This document shows positions 32,588-41,363 of a DNA stretch of 49,445 bases, in pieces. This stretch comes from a virus: positions 1-49,445 of the IMG/VR virus record IMGVR_UViG_3300010157_000096. One strand, given 5' to 3'. How positions within the stretch are numbered: position 1 is the first letter of the stretch; each line of letters opens with the position of its first letter. A model generated the notes under the pieces. It worked only from the letters and a program-made list of their open reading frames with translations, was not told the origin of the DNA and did not search any database. The position numbers and the translations under genes were made by a program.

Positions 32588-33312
32588 GACTATCTAGTGT
32601 TATTATTCCAACAACTGGTTCCGAAACGTTAAAATCTGCTGTGGAATCAGTTTTCAATCAGTCCTATGACGTTCAGGCATATGTTGTTATTGATGGATAT
32701 CAGAACAAAGAGAAAGTCACTGATATTTTATATGATATAGATCATACCGAAAGAAATTATGTCGTAATGACAATTCCAGAAAATGTTGGAGCAAATGGAT
32801 TCTATGGACATAGAGTTTATGCTTCAATCCCACATTTAATAAATTCAAAATATGTTTTCTTTCTGGACCAAGATTGTTGGTTTGAAAAGAATCATGTTAA
32901 ATCAATGATTGATCTTATTGAAAAGAAGAATATAGACTGGGCATACTGCCTTAGAAATATTGTTGATAAATCTGGAAAATATATTTGTAAAGATGATTGT
33001 GAATCTTTGGGTAAATGGAATCCGTTCGCAAATTATAAACATATTGATACCAATTGTTATGCTCTAAAGACAGAGGTAGCAATTAAGATTTGCCATGCGT
33101 TTCATGGCGGTTGGGGACAAGACAGAGTATTTTATCGGGCAATGGAACAATATTTTCCACAATATGATTGTACTGGAGAATATACTCTAAATTATAGATT
33201 AGAGGGGAATGTTGGTTCTGTAAGTCCGGAGTTTTTCAAATTTGGAAATGAACAAGTGAAACAAAAATTTAATGAATTCCCATGGAGACAAAATGCCAAA
33301 GATCACATTTAA
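32584..33312 (+). CDS. Family 2-type glycosyltransferase
   Basis: 242 residues. SSVIIPTTGSETLKSAVESV start, QSYDVQAYVVIDG, and FLDQDCWF (the DxD metal site, near 97-104), then a C-terminal acceptor part with HGGWGQDRVFYR. GT-A fold, inverting type likely. Acts in the cytoplasm on a nucleotide sugar; acceptor unknown. Starts the run of overlapping sugar genes to 40433. Confidence 0.85.
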   Translation: MRLSSVIIPTTGSETLKSAVESVFNQSYDVQAYVVIDGYQNKEKVTDILYDIDHTERNYVVMTIPENVGANGFYGHRVYASIPHLINSKYVFFLDQDCWFEKNHVKSMIDLIEKKNIDWAYCLRNIVDKSGKYICKDDCESLGKWNPFANYKHIDTNCYALKTEVAIKICHAFHGGWGQDRVFYRAMEQYFPQYDCTGEYTLNYRLEGNVGSVSPEFFKFGNEQVKQKFNEFPWRQNAKDHI

Positions 33313-33634
33313 TATTGAAAATCCAGGTCAAATTTCTGATGGATATCACACATTTGATCAATTATATGCTCATAGAATTTTACTATTCATTTCATTAATG
33401 AAATGTAATAAATCAATTTCTTGGAAATCTAAACTTCATAACGATGAACCTGCATATGATGGATGGTTTATTGCTGGGATGAATTTATTTTCCGGCAATA
33501 TTACATATCATATTCCAGATACCTTTTGGAATATGTTAATTGATATTCCAACATTAGACAAGGCTCCAGAATTGGATGGACATACTTCCGAAGAAGTTAT
33601 TAAAAGATTGAACGATTGGGCAAAAACATTATGA
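33293..33634 (+). CDS. WDGH-type conserved phage protein
   Basis: 113 residues from ATG 33293, with GGAGA upstream. ISDGYHTFDQLYAHRILLFI, YDGWFIAG, ITYHIPDTFW and KAPELDGHTSEEVIKRL match a widespread small phage family with the pattern DGYHTFxELYxHR...APxWDGHTSxDV. Function unknown. Here Leu replaces the usual Trp of WDGH. It overlaps both neighbours and sits among sugar genes, but the family is found in many contexts. Confidence 0.8.
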   Translation: MPKITFNIENPGQISDGYHTFDQLYAHRILLFISLMKCNKSISWKSKLHNDEPAYDGWFIAGMNLFSGNITYHIPDTFWNMLIDIPTLDKAPELDGHTSEEVIKRLNDWAKTL

Positions 33635-34290
33635 GAGTTTCAATACACTCTCTTTATTGGGATAATGGAAAAAGATTACAAGAATCCAACAAAAAAGTTT
33701 CTGATCATTTTGGATTCAATGTCCAATATCATAATATGAATGGTGCACCCCATGGATTGTGGATGAATGCCGTTTTAGATCAAATTGATTCTGATGTTTT
33801 TGGATTCTTTGATAATGATTGCGTACCTACAAATTTTAATGTTGTAGAAAATGCGATTAAGTATGTCACAACCAATGATTCTTTTATTGGAATTGCTCAA
33901 TGTAGTAATCACATTGCGCCATATTCTCATGTTTTTGCTGCCCCAGCATTTTTCTTCATTACGAAGAGTTGTTATGAAAGATTGGGAAAACCTCAATTTT
34001 CTGAAAATTCAAGATCTGATGTTGCCGAAGAAGTTTCTTATGTAGCAGAAGAAAAGGGCGTTAAATATAGAGCATTATATCCAACACACTATGAAAGACC
34101 TTCAACAGAAGGGGTTTGGAATCTTGGTAATTATGGAGGATTTGCCGTAGGAACTCATTTTCATGGAGGAGTTTATCATCTATATCAAGGCAGATTTGAA
34201 AATAACGTTGAATTATTTGAAAGCAGATGTAATGAAATCATTTCCGGAACATTTTCAACAGAAAATATGATCCGTTCTCTGGAGTTTTAA
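33631..34290 (+). CDS. Predicted glycosyltransferase (GT-A-like)
   Basis: 219 residues from ATG 33631 (ATGA overlap with the previous stop). RVSIHSLYWDNGKRL start, VFGFFDNDCVPTNF (DxD-like DND, near 48-51), then HVFAAPAFFFITKSC and a His-rich C-terminal part. Looks like a GT-A enzyme, without match to a named family. Overlapping genes suggest one operon. Confidence 0.65.
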   Translation: MRVSIHSLYWDNGKRLQESNKKVSDHFGFNVQYHNMNGAPHGLWMNAVLDQIDSDVFGFFDNDCVPTNFNVVENAIKYVTTNDSFIGIAQCSNHIAPYSHVFAAPAFFFITKSCYERLGKPQFSENSRSDVAEEVSYVAEEKGVKYRALYPTHYERPSTEGVWNLGNYGGFAVGTHFHGGVYHLYQGRFENNVELFESRCNEIISGTFSTENMIRSLEF

Positions 34291-34291
34291 A

Positions 34292-35266
34292 ATGAAAGTA
34301 GCATTTCAAACAAATACAATTTGTCATAGGGGCACTACTATTGCAGTAAAAGATTATGCCAAATATAATCAAGAAATTCTAGGTAACGAAAGTGTAATTG
34401 TTTATCCGGAAAGTTTCTATGATCCTGGAGTCAGTCAAGATTCTTTAACTCAAGCAGATGTTCTTGAAGATTTAAAAAATAATTATAATGTAATTACATA
34501 CTCTTCCCTAGCAGATCTCAATAATATTTGTGAAAAGGAAAACATTGATGCTACTTATTTTATTAAGGCTGGATTCAATGATGGATTAGTCACTAAGACT
34601 TCAAAAAATCTAATTCATGCGGTATTTCAATCTTTTGATCCACATGGAGATAGATATGCCTACATCTCCGATTGGTTGGCAAAGACTGTTTCTAATGGAA
34701 AAGTGGATTATGTGCCACATATTGTTGATATGCCAGAAACAAGAGTTCACAATATTAGAGATATATTAAATATTCCAAAAGATAAAATTGTTGTTGGACG
34801 ATACGGTGGACTCCATCAATTTGATATTCCTTTTGTGATGCAGACTGTATTTGATATTGTAAATAATGATTCTTCTTTTGTTTTTGTATTTGTAAACACC
34901 GCAAAATTTATAGATCATCAAAATATTATATTTTTAAATCCTATCATTGATCCCCAATTAAAATCAGATTTTATTAATTCTTGTGATGCTATGCTTCATG
35001 CTAGATCTGGAGGCGAATCTTTTGGGTTGGCAATTTGTGAGTTTCTGTTCCACAACAAACCAGTATTTGCTTGGGAAGATGGAACTGATAAAAATCATGT
35101 TGAAATTTTGAAGAATACTGGAAATTTATACAATATACATAATATTAGAGAACAACTTTTTAAATTAAAAGATAAAGAAGTTTATGATTATGATTATAAG
35201 AGTTTGGTGTCTGAATTTAAACCAAACCCAGTAATGGAAAAATTTAATACTATATTTTTGAAATGA
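34292..35266 (+). CDS. Family 4-type glycosyltransferase (GT-B fold)
   Basis: 324 residues. The C-terminal half holds the GT4 signature: IVVGRYGGLHQFD, then HARSGGESFGLAICEF (the EX7E motif) and PVFAWEDG. The N-terminal half begins MKVAFQTNTICHRGTTIAVKD, the acceptor domain. Retaining transferases of this family build surface glycans. It starts one base after the preceding stop. Confidence 0.88.
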   Translation: MKVAFQTNTICHRGTTIAVKDYAKYNQEILGNESVIVYPESFYDPGVSQDSLTQADVLEDLKNNYNVITYSSLADLNNICEKENIDATYFIKAGFNDGLVTKTSKNLIHAVFQSFDPHGDRYAYISDWLAKTVSNGKVDYVPHIVDMPETRVHNIRDILNIPKDKIVVGRYGGLHQFDIPFVMQTVFDIVNNDSSFVFVFVNTAKFIDHQNIIFLNPIIDPQLKSDFINSCDAMLHARSGGESFGLAICEFLFHNKPVFAWEDGTDKNHVEILKNTGNLYNIHNIREQLFKLKDKEVYDYDYKSLVSEFKPNPVMEKFNTIFLK

Positions 35267-35275
35267 GGGGATATT

Positions 35276-35845
35276 ATGACTGATGAATTTATTTTTGATA
35301 CGTCTTATGGAATGATGGAACTTCCAAAATCTGGGTTTAAATGTTCTGGATTTGGACTGGTTGATTTGGTTGATCGTAGAACAGATCTAATTGGTTTGGA
35401 GATTGGATGTGATGTTGGGGACACATCTTTTCATTTATTAAATACTCTAAAAAAATTGACTCTTCATAGCATTGACCCATATACTGATTATATTGATTGG
35501 AATGGTAATGATTTAGTATCAAGACATGATACTCTTGATGTAGCAACGAAACGGTTATCAACATTCGGAGAACGATTCGTTCTTCATAAGAAAACTTCTG
35601 ATGATGCGGTTGAAGATTTTCATGATGATCAATTTGACTTTATCTTTATTGATGGACTTCATACTTATGAACAACTAAGTAAAGATTGTGAAAATTATTA
35701 TTCCAAATTAAAGGTTGGTGGTATCTTTGCTGGGCATGATTTTACAGCAATTGCAGGAGTTAATAGAGCAGCAACAGAATTTGCCAATAAGATTGGAAAG
35801 AAAATTTCTTTAACTGACGTTGATGTGTGGTATTGGGTAAAATGA
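35276..35845 (+). CDS. Class I SAM-dependent methyltransferase (Methyltransf_24-like)
   Basis: 189 residues. SAM-binding motif I LIGLEIGCDVGDTSFHLL (near 41-58), SIDPYTDY, FDFIFIDGLHTYEQLSKD (motif II) and GGIFAGHDF. This group methylates sugars or small molecules and is common in polysaccharide clusters. GAGGGGAT precedes the ATG. Target unknown; DNA base methylation is less likely because no (D/N)PPY motif is seen. Confidence 0.85.
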   Translation: MTDEFIFDTSYGMMELPKSGFKCSGFGLVDLVDRRTDLIGLEIGCDVGDTSFHLLNTLKKLTLHSIDPYTDYIDWNGNDLVSRHDTLDVATKRLSTFGERFVLHKKTSDDAVEDFHDDQFDFIFIDGLHTYEQLSKDCENYYSKLKVGGIFAGHDFTAIAGVNRAATEFANKIGKKISLTDVDVWYWVK

Positions 35846-36525
35846 ATTGTATAGTACTATCTGGGGAATTTAGATCTTTCCCAAGAACAAAAGAAAAAAT
35901 CAAAAAATTTATTTCATTGAATAACCTTGATGTCTATTGTCACTTATGGTCAACTAATGATGATGAATCAAATTATATTATTGAAGAATTGAATCCAAAA
36001 AAGATTATTAGTGAAGATTATAATAATTATAAATCTATTTTTGATGAAATTGAAACTAATATAAAAAAGAACAATCCAAAAAAATCAACCATTGATAAAT
36101 TGGCAAATCATGCCTCTATGAATTTTGGAAGAAAGAAGGCTTTTGAATTGATTGATGGGGAATATGATACATTAGTTTATTGTCGATATGATATTGACTT
36201 TAATCCTGTATTTACATTTCAAAATGTTGATAGAGTAACTACTCCATTTGAACAGGCATATAATATTATTTCTGATATTTTTTGTATAACTCCATTTAAA
36301 TATTCAAAACATTATTTCATTTATGACGTTTTTGAGGAATTACATTCTAAAAAATTTGAACCTACTTTTGATGAGTTTCTTAGATTTGGAATGAAGTATG
36401 GGGAAGAAAATATTATGATACATAATGAAGAACGATATTGTCCCCATATGGTTTTATTGAGAAATCTAATTAATAATAATGTTCCTCATGAACACCTTAA
36501 TTATCCTGTGAGTATTCTACGATGA
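35842..36525 (+). CDS. Predicted glycosyltransferase-like protein (paralogue of the next gene)
   Basis: 227 residues from ATG 35842 (ATGA overlap). MNCIVLSGEFRSFPRTKEKI, DVYCHLWSTNDDESN and ELNPKKIISEDY parallel the next gene (CFSGQPRG, DVFCHSWNSDVNDD, LYNPKSYKFEDY). CRYDIDFN may be a DxD-like site. This layout (SGQxRG..., DvfxHxW, RyD) occurs in putative sugar transferases of large viruses and bacterial surface clusters. Activity not demonstrated from motifs alone. Confidence 0.65.
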   Translation: MNCIVLSGEFRSFPRTKEKIKKFISLNNLDVYCHLWSTNDDESNYIIEELNPKKIISEDYNNYKSIFDEIETNIKKNNPKKSTIDKLANHASMNFGRKKAFELIDGEYDTLVYCRYDIDFNPVFTFQNVDRVTTPFEQAYNIISDIFCITPFKYSKHYFIYDVFEELHSKKFEPTFDEFLRFGMKYGEENIMIHNEERYCPHMVLLRNLINNNVPHEHLNYPVSILR

Positions 36526-37220
36526 AAATTGCGCTATGTTTTTCCGGACAACCAAGAGGACTAAAAGTAGCATATAATTATTATAAAGAAAATCTTTTAG
36601 ATTTATATGATATTGATGTTTTTTGTCATTCTTGGAATAGTGATGTTAATGATGATATTTTAAAATTATATAATCCAAAATCATATAAATTTGAAGATTA
36701 TATATTTGACGAATCTTATGATGGAAAATATACCAACACACCAAACCCAGAAAAATATCCCCCCAGATTTACACTCTCATCATTTTATTCAATAAGTCAA
36801 TCAAGCATTTTGAAAAATGAGTATGAGACGAAAAATAATTTTGTTTATGATTGGGTTATAAGAACCAGATATGATTTTGCTCTGAATATTAAGATTCCTT
36901 TTGAGGAACTCTGTAGTAATAAAATATATGTTCCGAATTGTCATATGACTCCAGAGAAAGATTTTTGTAATGATCAATTCGCATTCTCCAATTCAGCATT
37001 CATGTCAAAATACATGAATACTTTTTCAAATATTGATGAATATTATGAAACTGGAGTTGAGTTGATTGGTGAGCGAATGCTTCAAGCAAATATCAAAGCA
37101 TATGAATTGGTTGGAAAAAATCTTCAATATATAGATGTAAACCATCCTTTTCCACCAGGTCTTCATAACGGAACATGGCATTCTTTAGTTAGGGAAGACT
37201 ATGAATCTTGGGTAAAATGA
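36522..37220 (+). CDS. Predicted glycosyltransferase-like protein (tandem paralogue)
   Basis: 232 residues, ATGA overlap. KIALCFSGQPRGLKVAYNYY, DIDVFCHSWNSDVNDD, WVIRTRYDFALN (RxRYD site) and C-terminal DVNHPFPPGLHNGTW. Same family as the previous product, with clear tandem similarity. A pair of such enzymes may add successive sugars. Confidence 0.68.
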   Translation: MKIALCFSGQPRGLKVAYNYYKENLLDLYDIDVFCHSWNSDVNDDILKLYNPKSYKFEDYIFDESYDGKYTNTPNPEKYPPRFTLSSFYSISQSSILKNEYETKNNFVYDWVIRTRYDFALNIKIPFEELCSNKIYVPNCHMTPEKDFCNDQFAFSNSAFMSKYMNTFSNIDEYYETGVELIGERMLQANIKAYELVGKNLQYIDVNHPFPPGLHNGTWHSLVREDYESWVK

Positions 37221-37973
37221 ATGAATTACGATTTGGTTGTGTTAATAACTTTTTATGAAAATAAGGAATGTCTGCTTGATCTTATTTTAAATATAAAAAA
37301 ATTCAATAAAGAAAATGTTGCTATAATAATATCTAATGGATCAACCGAAAACTTAGATGATATAAAGACTCAAAATTCTGTTTTTATTGTTGATAGAAAA
37401 CAACAAATGGTTGAAAAGTTTGGAACAATGATTCCATTACACTTAGAACTCTTTGATTTCATAAAAGAATCTGAAATAACAGCAACCCATATTTTACTTT
37501 TGGCATCAAATCAATTATTTGTAAGGCATGGATTTTATGAATTCATGAAGAAATTTGATTTTGGATATTATGAAAGGAGAATTCCAAACCAAGATTATCT
37601 TAGTTTTTGGGAGGGAAGTCCAATGTTTCAGAAATTTAAAGAAGAGATAGGTGCTGAATTTTTTACTCTCCAATCAAATCATGATGGAATGTTCTTTAGG
37701 TTTGATATATTTAAAGATATGATGGAATATTTTGAATCATATAGAAATACTTGTAGTCTACATCACCATGAAGAGTTTATGTATATTTCTTATTTGAATA
37801 AATTTCACGATAAATCAAAATCTGTTGAATTTAATACTTATAATTGTTTCAATATGGTTGAATTGGATGAGGAGAGAGTAAGAAATGCTATAAATTCAAA
37901 CCAGTTCATAGTAAAAAGAATCCCTAGAGATATTAATAATCCAACTAGAATATATATAAAAAATTTGAGTTGA
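37221..37973 (+). CDS. Predicted glycosyltransferase-like protein
   Basis: 250 residues, begins directly after the previous stop (TGAATGA). LVVLITFYENKECLLDLILN start, AIIISNGSTENLDD, HILLLASNQLFVRHG where a DxD would be expected, and CSLHHHEEFMYISYL. Overall order resembles GT-A/core-2-like transferases, but the usual Asp pair is missing (SNQ). Family assignment is tentative. Confidence 0.55.
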   Translation: MNYDLVVLITFYENKECLLDLILNIKKFNKENVAIIISNGSTENLDDIKTQNSVFIVDRKQQMVEKFGTMIPLHLELFDFIKESEITATHILLLASNQLFVRHGFYEFMKKFDFGYYERRIPNQDYLSFWEGSPMFQKFKEEIGAEFFTLQSNHDGMFFRFDIFKDMMEYFESYRNTCSLHHHEEFMYISYLNKFHDKSKSVEFNTYNCFNMVELDEERVRNAINSNQFIVKRIPRDINNPTRIYIKNLS

Positions 37974-38719
37974 TGGAAACCATAATAAGGAAGTTATCTG
38001 GATTTTCTGGTAGTGAAGTTTTTCTTATTAAAGATAATGATTCAATCTTTGTTAGAAAAATTGAAAATGTTGATAGGAACTATGAAAGATTGTCTCATTT
38101 AAAAACTCTAGGATTTAATGTTCCAGACATTTATAAAAAAGAGTCTAACGTTTTGGATATACAATATATTCCGAGTTTAGACATTAAATCATATCTAAAG
38201 TTTAATTCTACTTCAAATCTGGTTGAATTTATTTTAAACACTCTAGAAAAACTTTCAAATAATAGAGAACCCAAAGATTATTCAACTATATATGAAAATA
38301 AATTAAATGATATAGATTTTTCTCTACTTCCATTTAATAAAGAACAAATATTTGACAAACTACCAAAAATATTGTATAATTCGGAATATTTTGGAGATTT
38401 GACCTTAGAAAATATATTGTATGGAAATGATAATCAATTCTATCTTATAGATGGGGCTACTATAGAATATGATTCATATATATTTGATATAGCAAAATTA
38501 AGACAAGATTTAAAATGTAAATGGTTTTTGCGATTAGACTCTTTATCTTTAGATATTAAATTAAATGCTATTGAAAAACAAATTCTAGATATGTACCCAG
38601 AAGCAAATGATGATTATATTTTAATATTGATGCTTTTGAGAGTATACAAACACGCAAAAGAAAATTCTTTTGAGCAACAATTCTTATTGAAAGAGATTAA
38701 TAAATTATGGAAATTATAG
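37973..38719 (+). CDS. APH/choline-kinase-like small-molecule kinase
   Basis: 248 residues from ATG 37973 (TGATG overlap). YFGDLTLENILYG (Brenner-type motif with Gly-Asp in place of His-Gly-Asp) and FYLIDGATIEYDSYIFDIAKL (metal-binding Asp) near residues 142-175; KIENVDRNY may hold the ATP lysine region. Kinases of this group phosphorylate choline, aminoglycosides or sugars. It overlaps by 13 bases the nucleotidyltransferase gene, suggesting that its product is nucleotide-activated next. Confidence 0.75.
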   Translation: METIIRKLSGFSGSEVFLIKDNDSIFVRKIENVDRNYERLSHLKTLGFNVPDIYKKESNVLDIQYIPSLDIKSYLKFNSTSNLVEFILNTLEKLSNNREPKDYSTIYENKLNDIDFSLLPFNKEQIFDKLPKILYNSEYFGDLTLENILYGNDNQFYLIDGATIEYDSYIFDIAKLRQDLKCKWFLRLDSLSLDIKLNAIEKQILDMYPEANDDYILILMLLRVYKHAKENSFEQQFLLKEINKLWKL

Positions 38720-39726
38720 TACCCGCTGCTGGATTATCTTCAAGATTTGCCAATATGCGTCCAAAGTATACTCTGGCAACATATGAAAAGAGTATTATGT
38801 TGGAGTCAGCAATTAACCCATACCTACATAAACATAATATTACCATTGGAGTTCTTAAAGAACATCAAGATCAATACGATGTTATAAAACATATTAGATC
38901 TTATCTTGGAGATCTTGTTAATATTGTCGTTATTGACTCCTTAACAAAAGGACCAGCAGAAACTGTATATAGAATTATAAAGCAAGCAAATATTGATCCA
39001 ACTTCACCAATTCTAATTAAAGATTGTGATAGTTTTTTTGATCATGATATTTCAGAAGATAATTATATTTGTGTTTCTAAGATTTCTGATCATGATGTAT
39101 TAAAGAAACTTCATTCAAAGAGTTTTACAATTTCTAATGATCAGGGAATTGTTAAGAGTGTTGTTGAAAAGAATGTTGTTTCCGATACTTTTTGTGTTGG
39201 GGGATATGCTTTTAGATCCGCGAAACTATTTTGTGATGCGTTTGAGAATATTTCTGTAGATTCAGAATTCTTCGTTTCTCATGTGATCCAACATTGTATT
39301 CAAAATGGAGAAATTTTCTTAGAAAAGAAAGTTGAAAATTATACTGATGTTGGTACTGCCGAAGATTGGTTTGAGTATAATGATAAACCAGTATTCTTTT
39401 GTGATATTGATGGAACTATCGTTAAAGCGCAAGGGCATAAGGATCATGGACAACCTCCAGTAGTTCTAGAAAAAAATGTTGAAGTTCTTTTGGATTGGTA
39501 TCATAAAGGCGCACAATTTATATTTACTACTGCTAGAATGGAATTCGCTAAAGAAGATACTGAAAGAATGATTAGATCATTAGGATTTGATAATTTTCAA
39601 GTTATCTATGGATTACAAAATTCAAGAAGAATTTTGATTAATGATTATAACCATGCCAATCCATATCCAAGAGCAGAGGCAATTAATATTTTTAGAGACT
39701 CCGATACTTTGGGAGACTTTCTATGA
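38707..39726 (+). CDS. Bifunctional nucleotidyltransferase-HAD phosphatase fusion
   Basis: 339 residues. N-terminal sugar/alcohol-phosphate nucleotidylyltransferase: EIIVPAAGLSSRFANMRPKY (near 2-21, modified GxGxR loop), IKDCDSFF, VGGYAFRS. C-terminal HAD domain from about 228: FFCDIDGTIV (DxDGT nucleophile), FTTARMEF (motif II Thr) and ILINDYNH (motif IV). Such a fusion could activate one phosphorylated compound and dephosphorylate another, or edit intermediates. Overlaps the kinase gene, so the three activities form one pathway unit. Confidence 0.85.
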   Translation: MEIIVPAAGLSSRFANMRPKYTLATYEKSIMLESAINPYLHKHNITIGVLKEHQDQYDVIKHIRSYLGDLVNIVVIDSLTKGPAETVYRIIKQANIDPTSPILIKDCDSFFDHDISEDNYICVSKISDHDVLKKLHSKSFTISNDQGIVKSVVEKNVVSDTFCVGGYAFRSAKLFCDAFENISVDSEFFVSHVIQHCIQNGEIFLEKKVENYTDVGTAEDWFEYNDKPVFFCDIDGTIVKAQGHKDHGQPPVVLEKNVEVLLDWYHKGAQFIFTTARMEFAKEDTERMIRSLGFDNFQVIYGLQNSRRILINDYNHANPYPRAEAINIFRDSDTLGDFL

Positions 39727-40433
39727 TATTTCCAAATAAAAATGTTTTTTTGGTGACATCATGTATAAAACCAACAATTGGAGTTTTTTCTGCCAATCAA
39801 CGTTTAGAACAAACAATAGAAACTTTTAATAGTATTTTAAAAAAAGTTCCAGATGCTACTATTATATTATGTGACTGTTCCGTAATCCCTCTGGAAAAAA
39901 ATGAATTGGAAAAATTTCAAAATAAAATTTCTGGTTTTTTGGACTTGAGTTTTGATGAAAATTTAAACAATCTCTGTAAATCTGGGATGAAAAGTCATGC
40001 CGAAACATTATTGCTTCTCAATGTTTTACAACAATTAAAACAAAATCCCAACTTAATGAAGTTGATTCATTCAACAAAAAGATTATTTAAGATTAGTGGA
40101 AGATATAAATTACAAGATTCTTTTGATATTAGTGCATATGATAATTTATATGGCAAGTATGTTTTTAGAAAAAGAATTCCTTCTTGGTTGAGTGAAAATG
40201 ATCAGAAATTGACTGGTGCTACAGATTTATTGGTTACTAGATTATTCTCATTTTGTCCATCTTTGATTGATGAATATATCAATGTTTTGATTAATAATTT
40301 TAAATCTCTGGATATGGGATTGGATACGGAACACTCTCATTTCCTTAATATTGATAAAAAACATCTGGTTGAATTTGAAAAAGTTCATTGTGAAGGATTG
40401 ATCGCCGCTAATGGTGAGTTGTTGGAAGATTGA
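39723..40433 (+). CDS. Predicted glycosyltransferase-like protein
   Basis: 236 residues, ATGA overlap. NVFLVTSCIKPTIGVFSANQ start, ATIILCDCSVIPLEK, LFKISGRYKLQDSFD (an ISGRY motif common in putative viral sugar transferases) and HSHFLNIDKKH. Last gene of the sugar cluster; a late promoter starts at its stop. No exact family recognised. Confidence 0.6.
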   Translation: MIFPNKNVFLVTSCIKPTIGVFSANQRLEQTIETFNSILKKVPDATIILCDCSVIPLEKNELEKFQNKISGFLDLSFDENLNNLCKSGMKSHAETLLLLNVLQQLKQNPNLMKLIHSTKRLFKISGRYKLQDSFDISAYDNLYGKYVFRKRIPSWLSENDQKLTGATDLLVTRLFSFCPSLIDEYINVLINNFKSLDMGLDTEHSHFLNIDKKHLVEFEKVHCEGLIAANGELLED

Positions 40434-40438
40434 ACTTA

Positions 40439-40446
40439 TATAAATA
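40439..40446 (+). promoter_or_regulatory. T4-type late promoter
   Basis: Exact TATAAATA followed by CTCTAAA, right after the last sugar gene. Marks the change to late genes; next start is GTG 40478 with TTAGGG as SD. Confidence 0.85.
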
Positions 40447-40477
40447 CTCTAAACAATATTTAATATTAGGGTATTTT

Positions 40478-41353
40478 GTGTTATCTTTTAAAAATTTTCT
40501 TCAAGAACAAAAACTTAGACAAGGACTTGAGCATTTAAGTAAATTATCTCACGAAAGACTGGGAGATTTACTTAAAGGCGATTCTTTACAAGGAACAACC
40601 ACCCCAAAAACAGATGGAGCTGCTGGAGAGGTTGGGTATGATGAACATGGATTCTATACCCGTTCTGCTCGTTCAGATAAAGTAAGAAATTCTGGAGAAT
40701 ATTCTGCATATACAAGAAACAAAAGGGGCGAAGATGCCGACACTTCCGTTTCTTCTCAATATGATGCGATGCATCACAAATTACAAAATAATCCAAAATT
40801 AGTTTCTTATCTAAAATCCAGACATGAAGAAGGGAAACCTTCTACAGTTAAGGGTGAATTCTTTCTTAAAGGTTTAGGAGAGAAGACCGATAAAGGAATC
40901 AAATTTGTAGGAACATCATATAATCCCAAAGCAATGGGTAACACTGGAATGTTTATTATGCACCATAAACTTCCAGAAAATTCTACACATAATCCAAATC
41001 ATATTGCTTCTCTTGGGGATTCTCATGTAACATTTGATCATGATAAGTCCGAAGGTAATAAATTCAATATTGATACTTCTATTGAAAGAAAATTACATGG
41101 CGAAATTAATCCAGAATTGTTAAAATCAAGAAAATTGGCAGATAAAGAAGCAAAAGAGGTAGAACACGCAAAATTGAATGTTATTAGAAATTCTTTAGAG
41201 AATAAATTAAAAACACATTCAAAATCAATAGGTTCAAGACCTTGGGAAGTCTCTGGAGAATCTGAAGGTCATGTATTTCATCCAAAAGGAAATTTCCCAT
41301 TTAAAGTCCAATCCGATTCATTTAAAAGTTTTAAAGCAGATCAGAAAAAATAA
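40478..41353 (+). CDS. Predicted head-internal protein with capsid-targeting-like N-terminus
   Basis: 291 residues starting at GTG 40478; the frame opens earlier (40430) but lies before the late transcript start. N-terminus MLSFKNFLQE/QKLRQ resembles the T4 capsid targeting sequence of IPI-III and Alt (MKTYQEFIAE/A), with an LxE cut site for gp21 after residue 10. The rest is rich in His, Lys and Ser, contains FLKGLGEKTDKGIKFVGTSY and looks like a soluble domain without known motif. Targeting is inferred from the N-terminus and late promoter. Confidence 0.65.
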   Translation: MLSFKNFLQEQKLRQGLEHLSKLSHERLGDLLKGDSLQGTTTPKTDGAAGEVGYDEHGFYTRSARSDKVRNSGEYSAYTRNKRGEDADTSVSSQYDAMHHKLQNNPKLVSYLKSRHEEGKPSTVKGEFFLKGLGEKTDKGIKFVGTSYNPKAMGNTGMFIMHHKLPENSTHNPNHIASLGDSHVTFDHDKSEGNKFNIDTSIERKLHGEINPELLKSRKLADKEAKEVEHAKLNVIRNSLENKLKTHSKSIGSRPWEVSGESEGHVFHPKGNFPFKVQSDSFKSFKADQKK

Positions 41354-41363
41354 AGGAATAATT

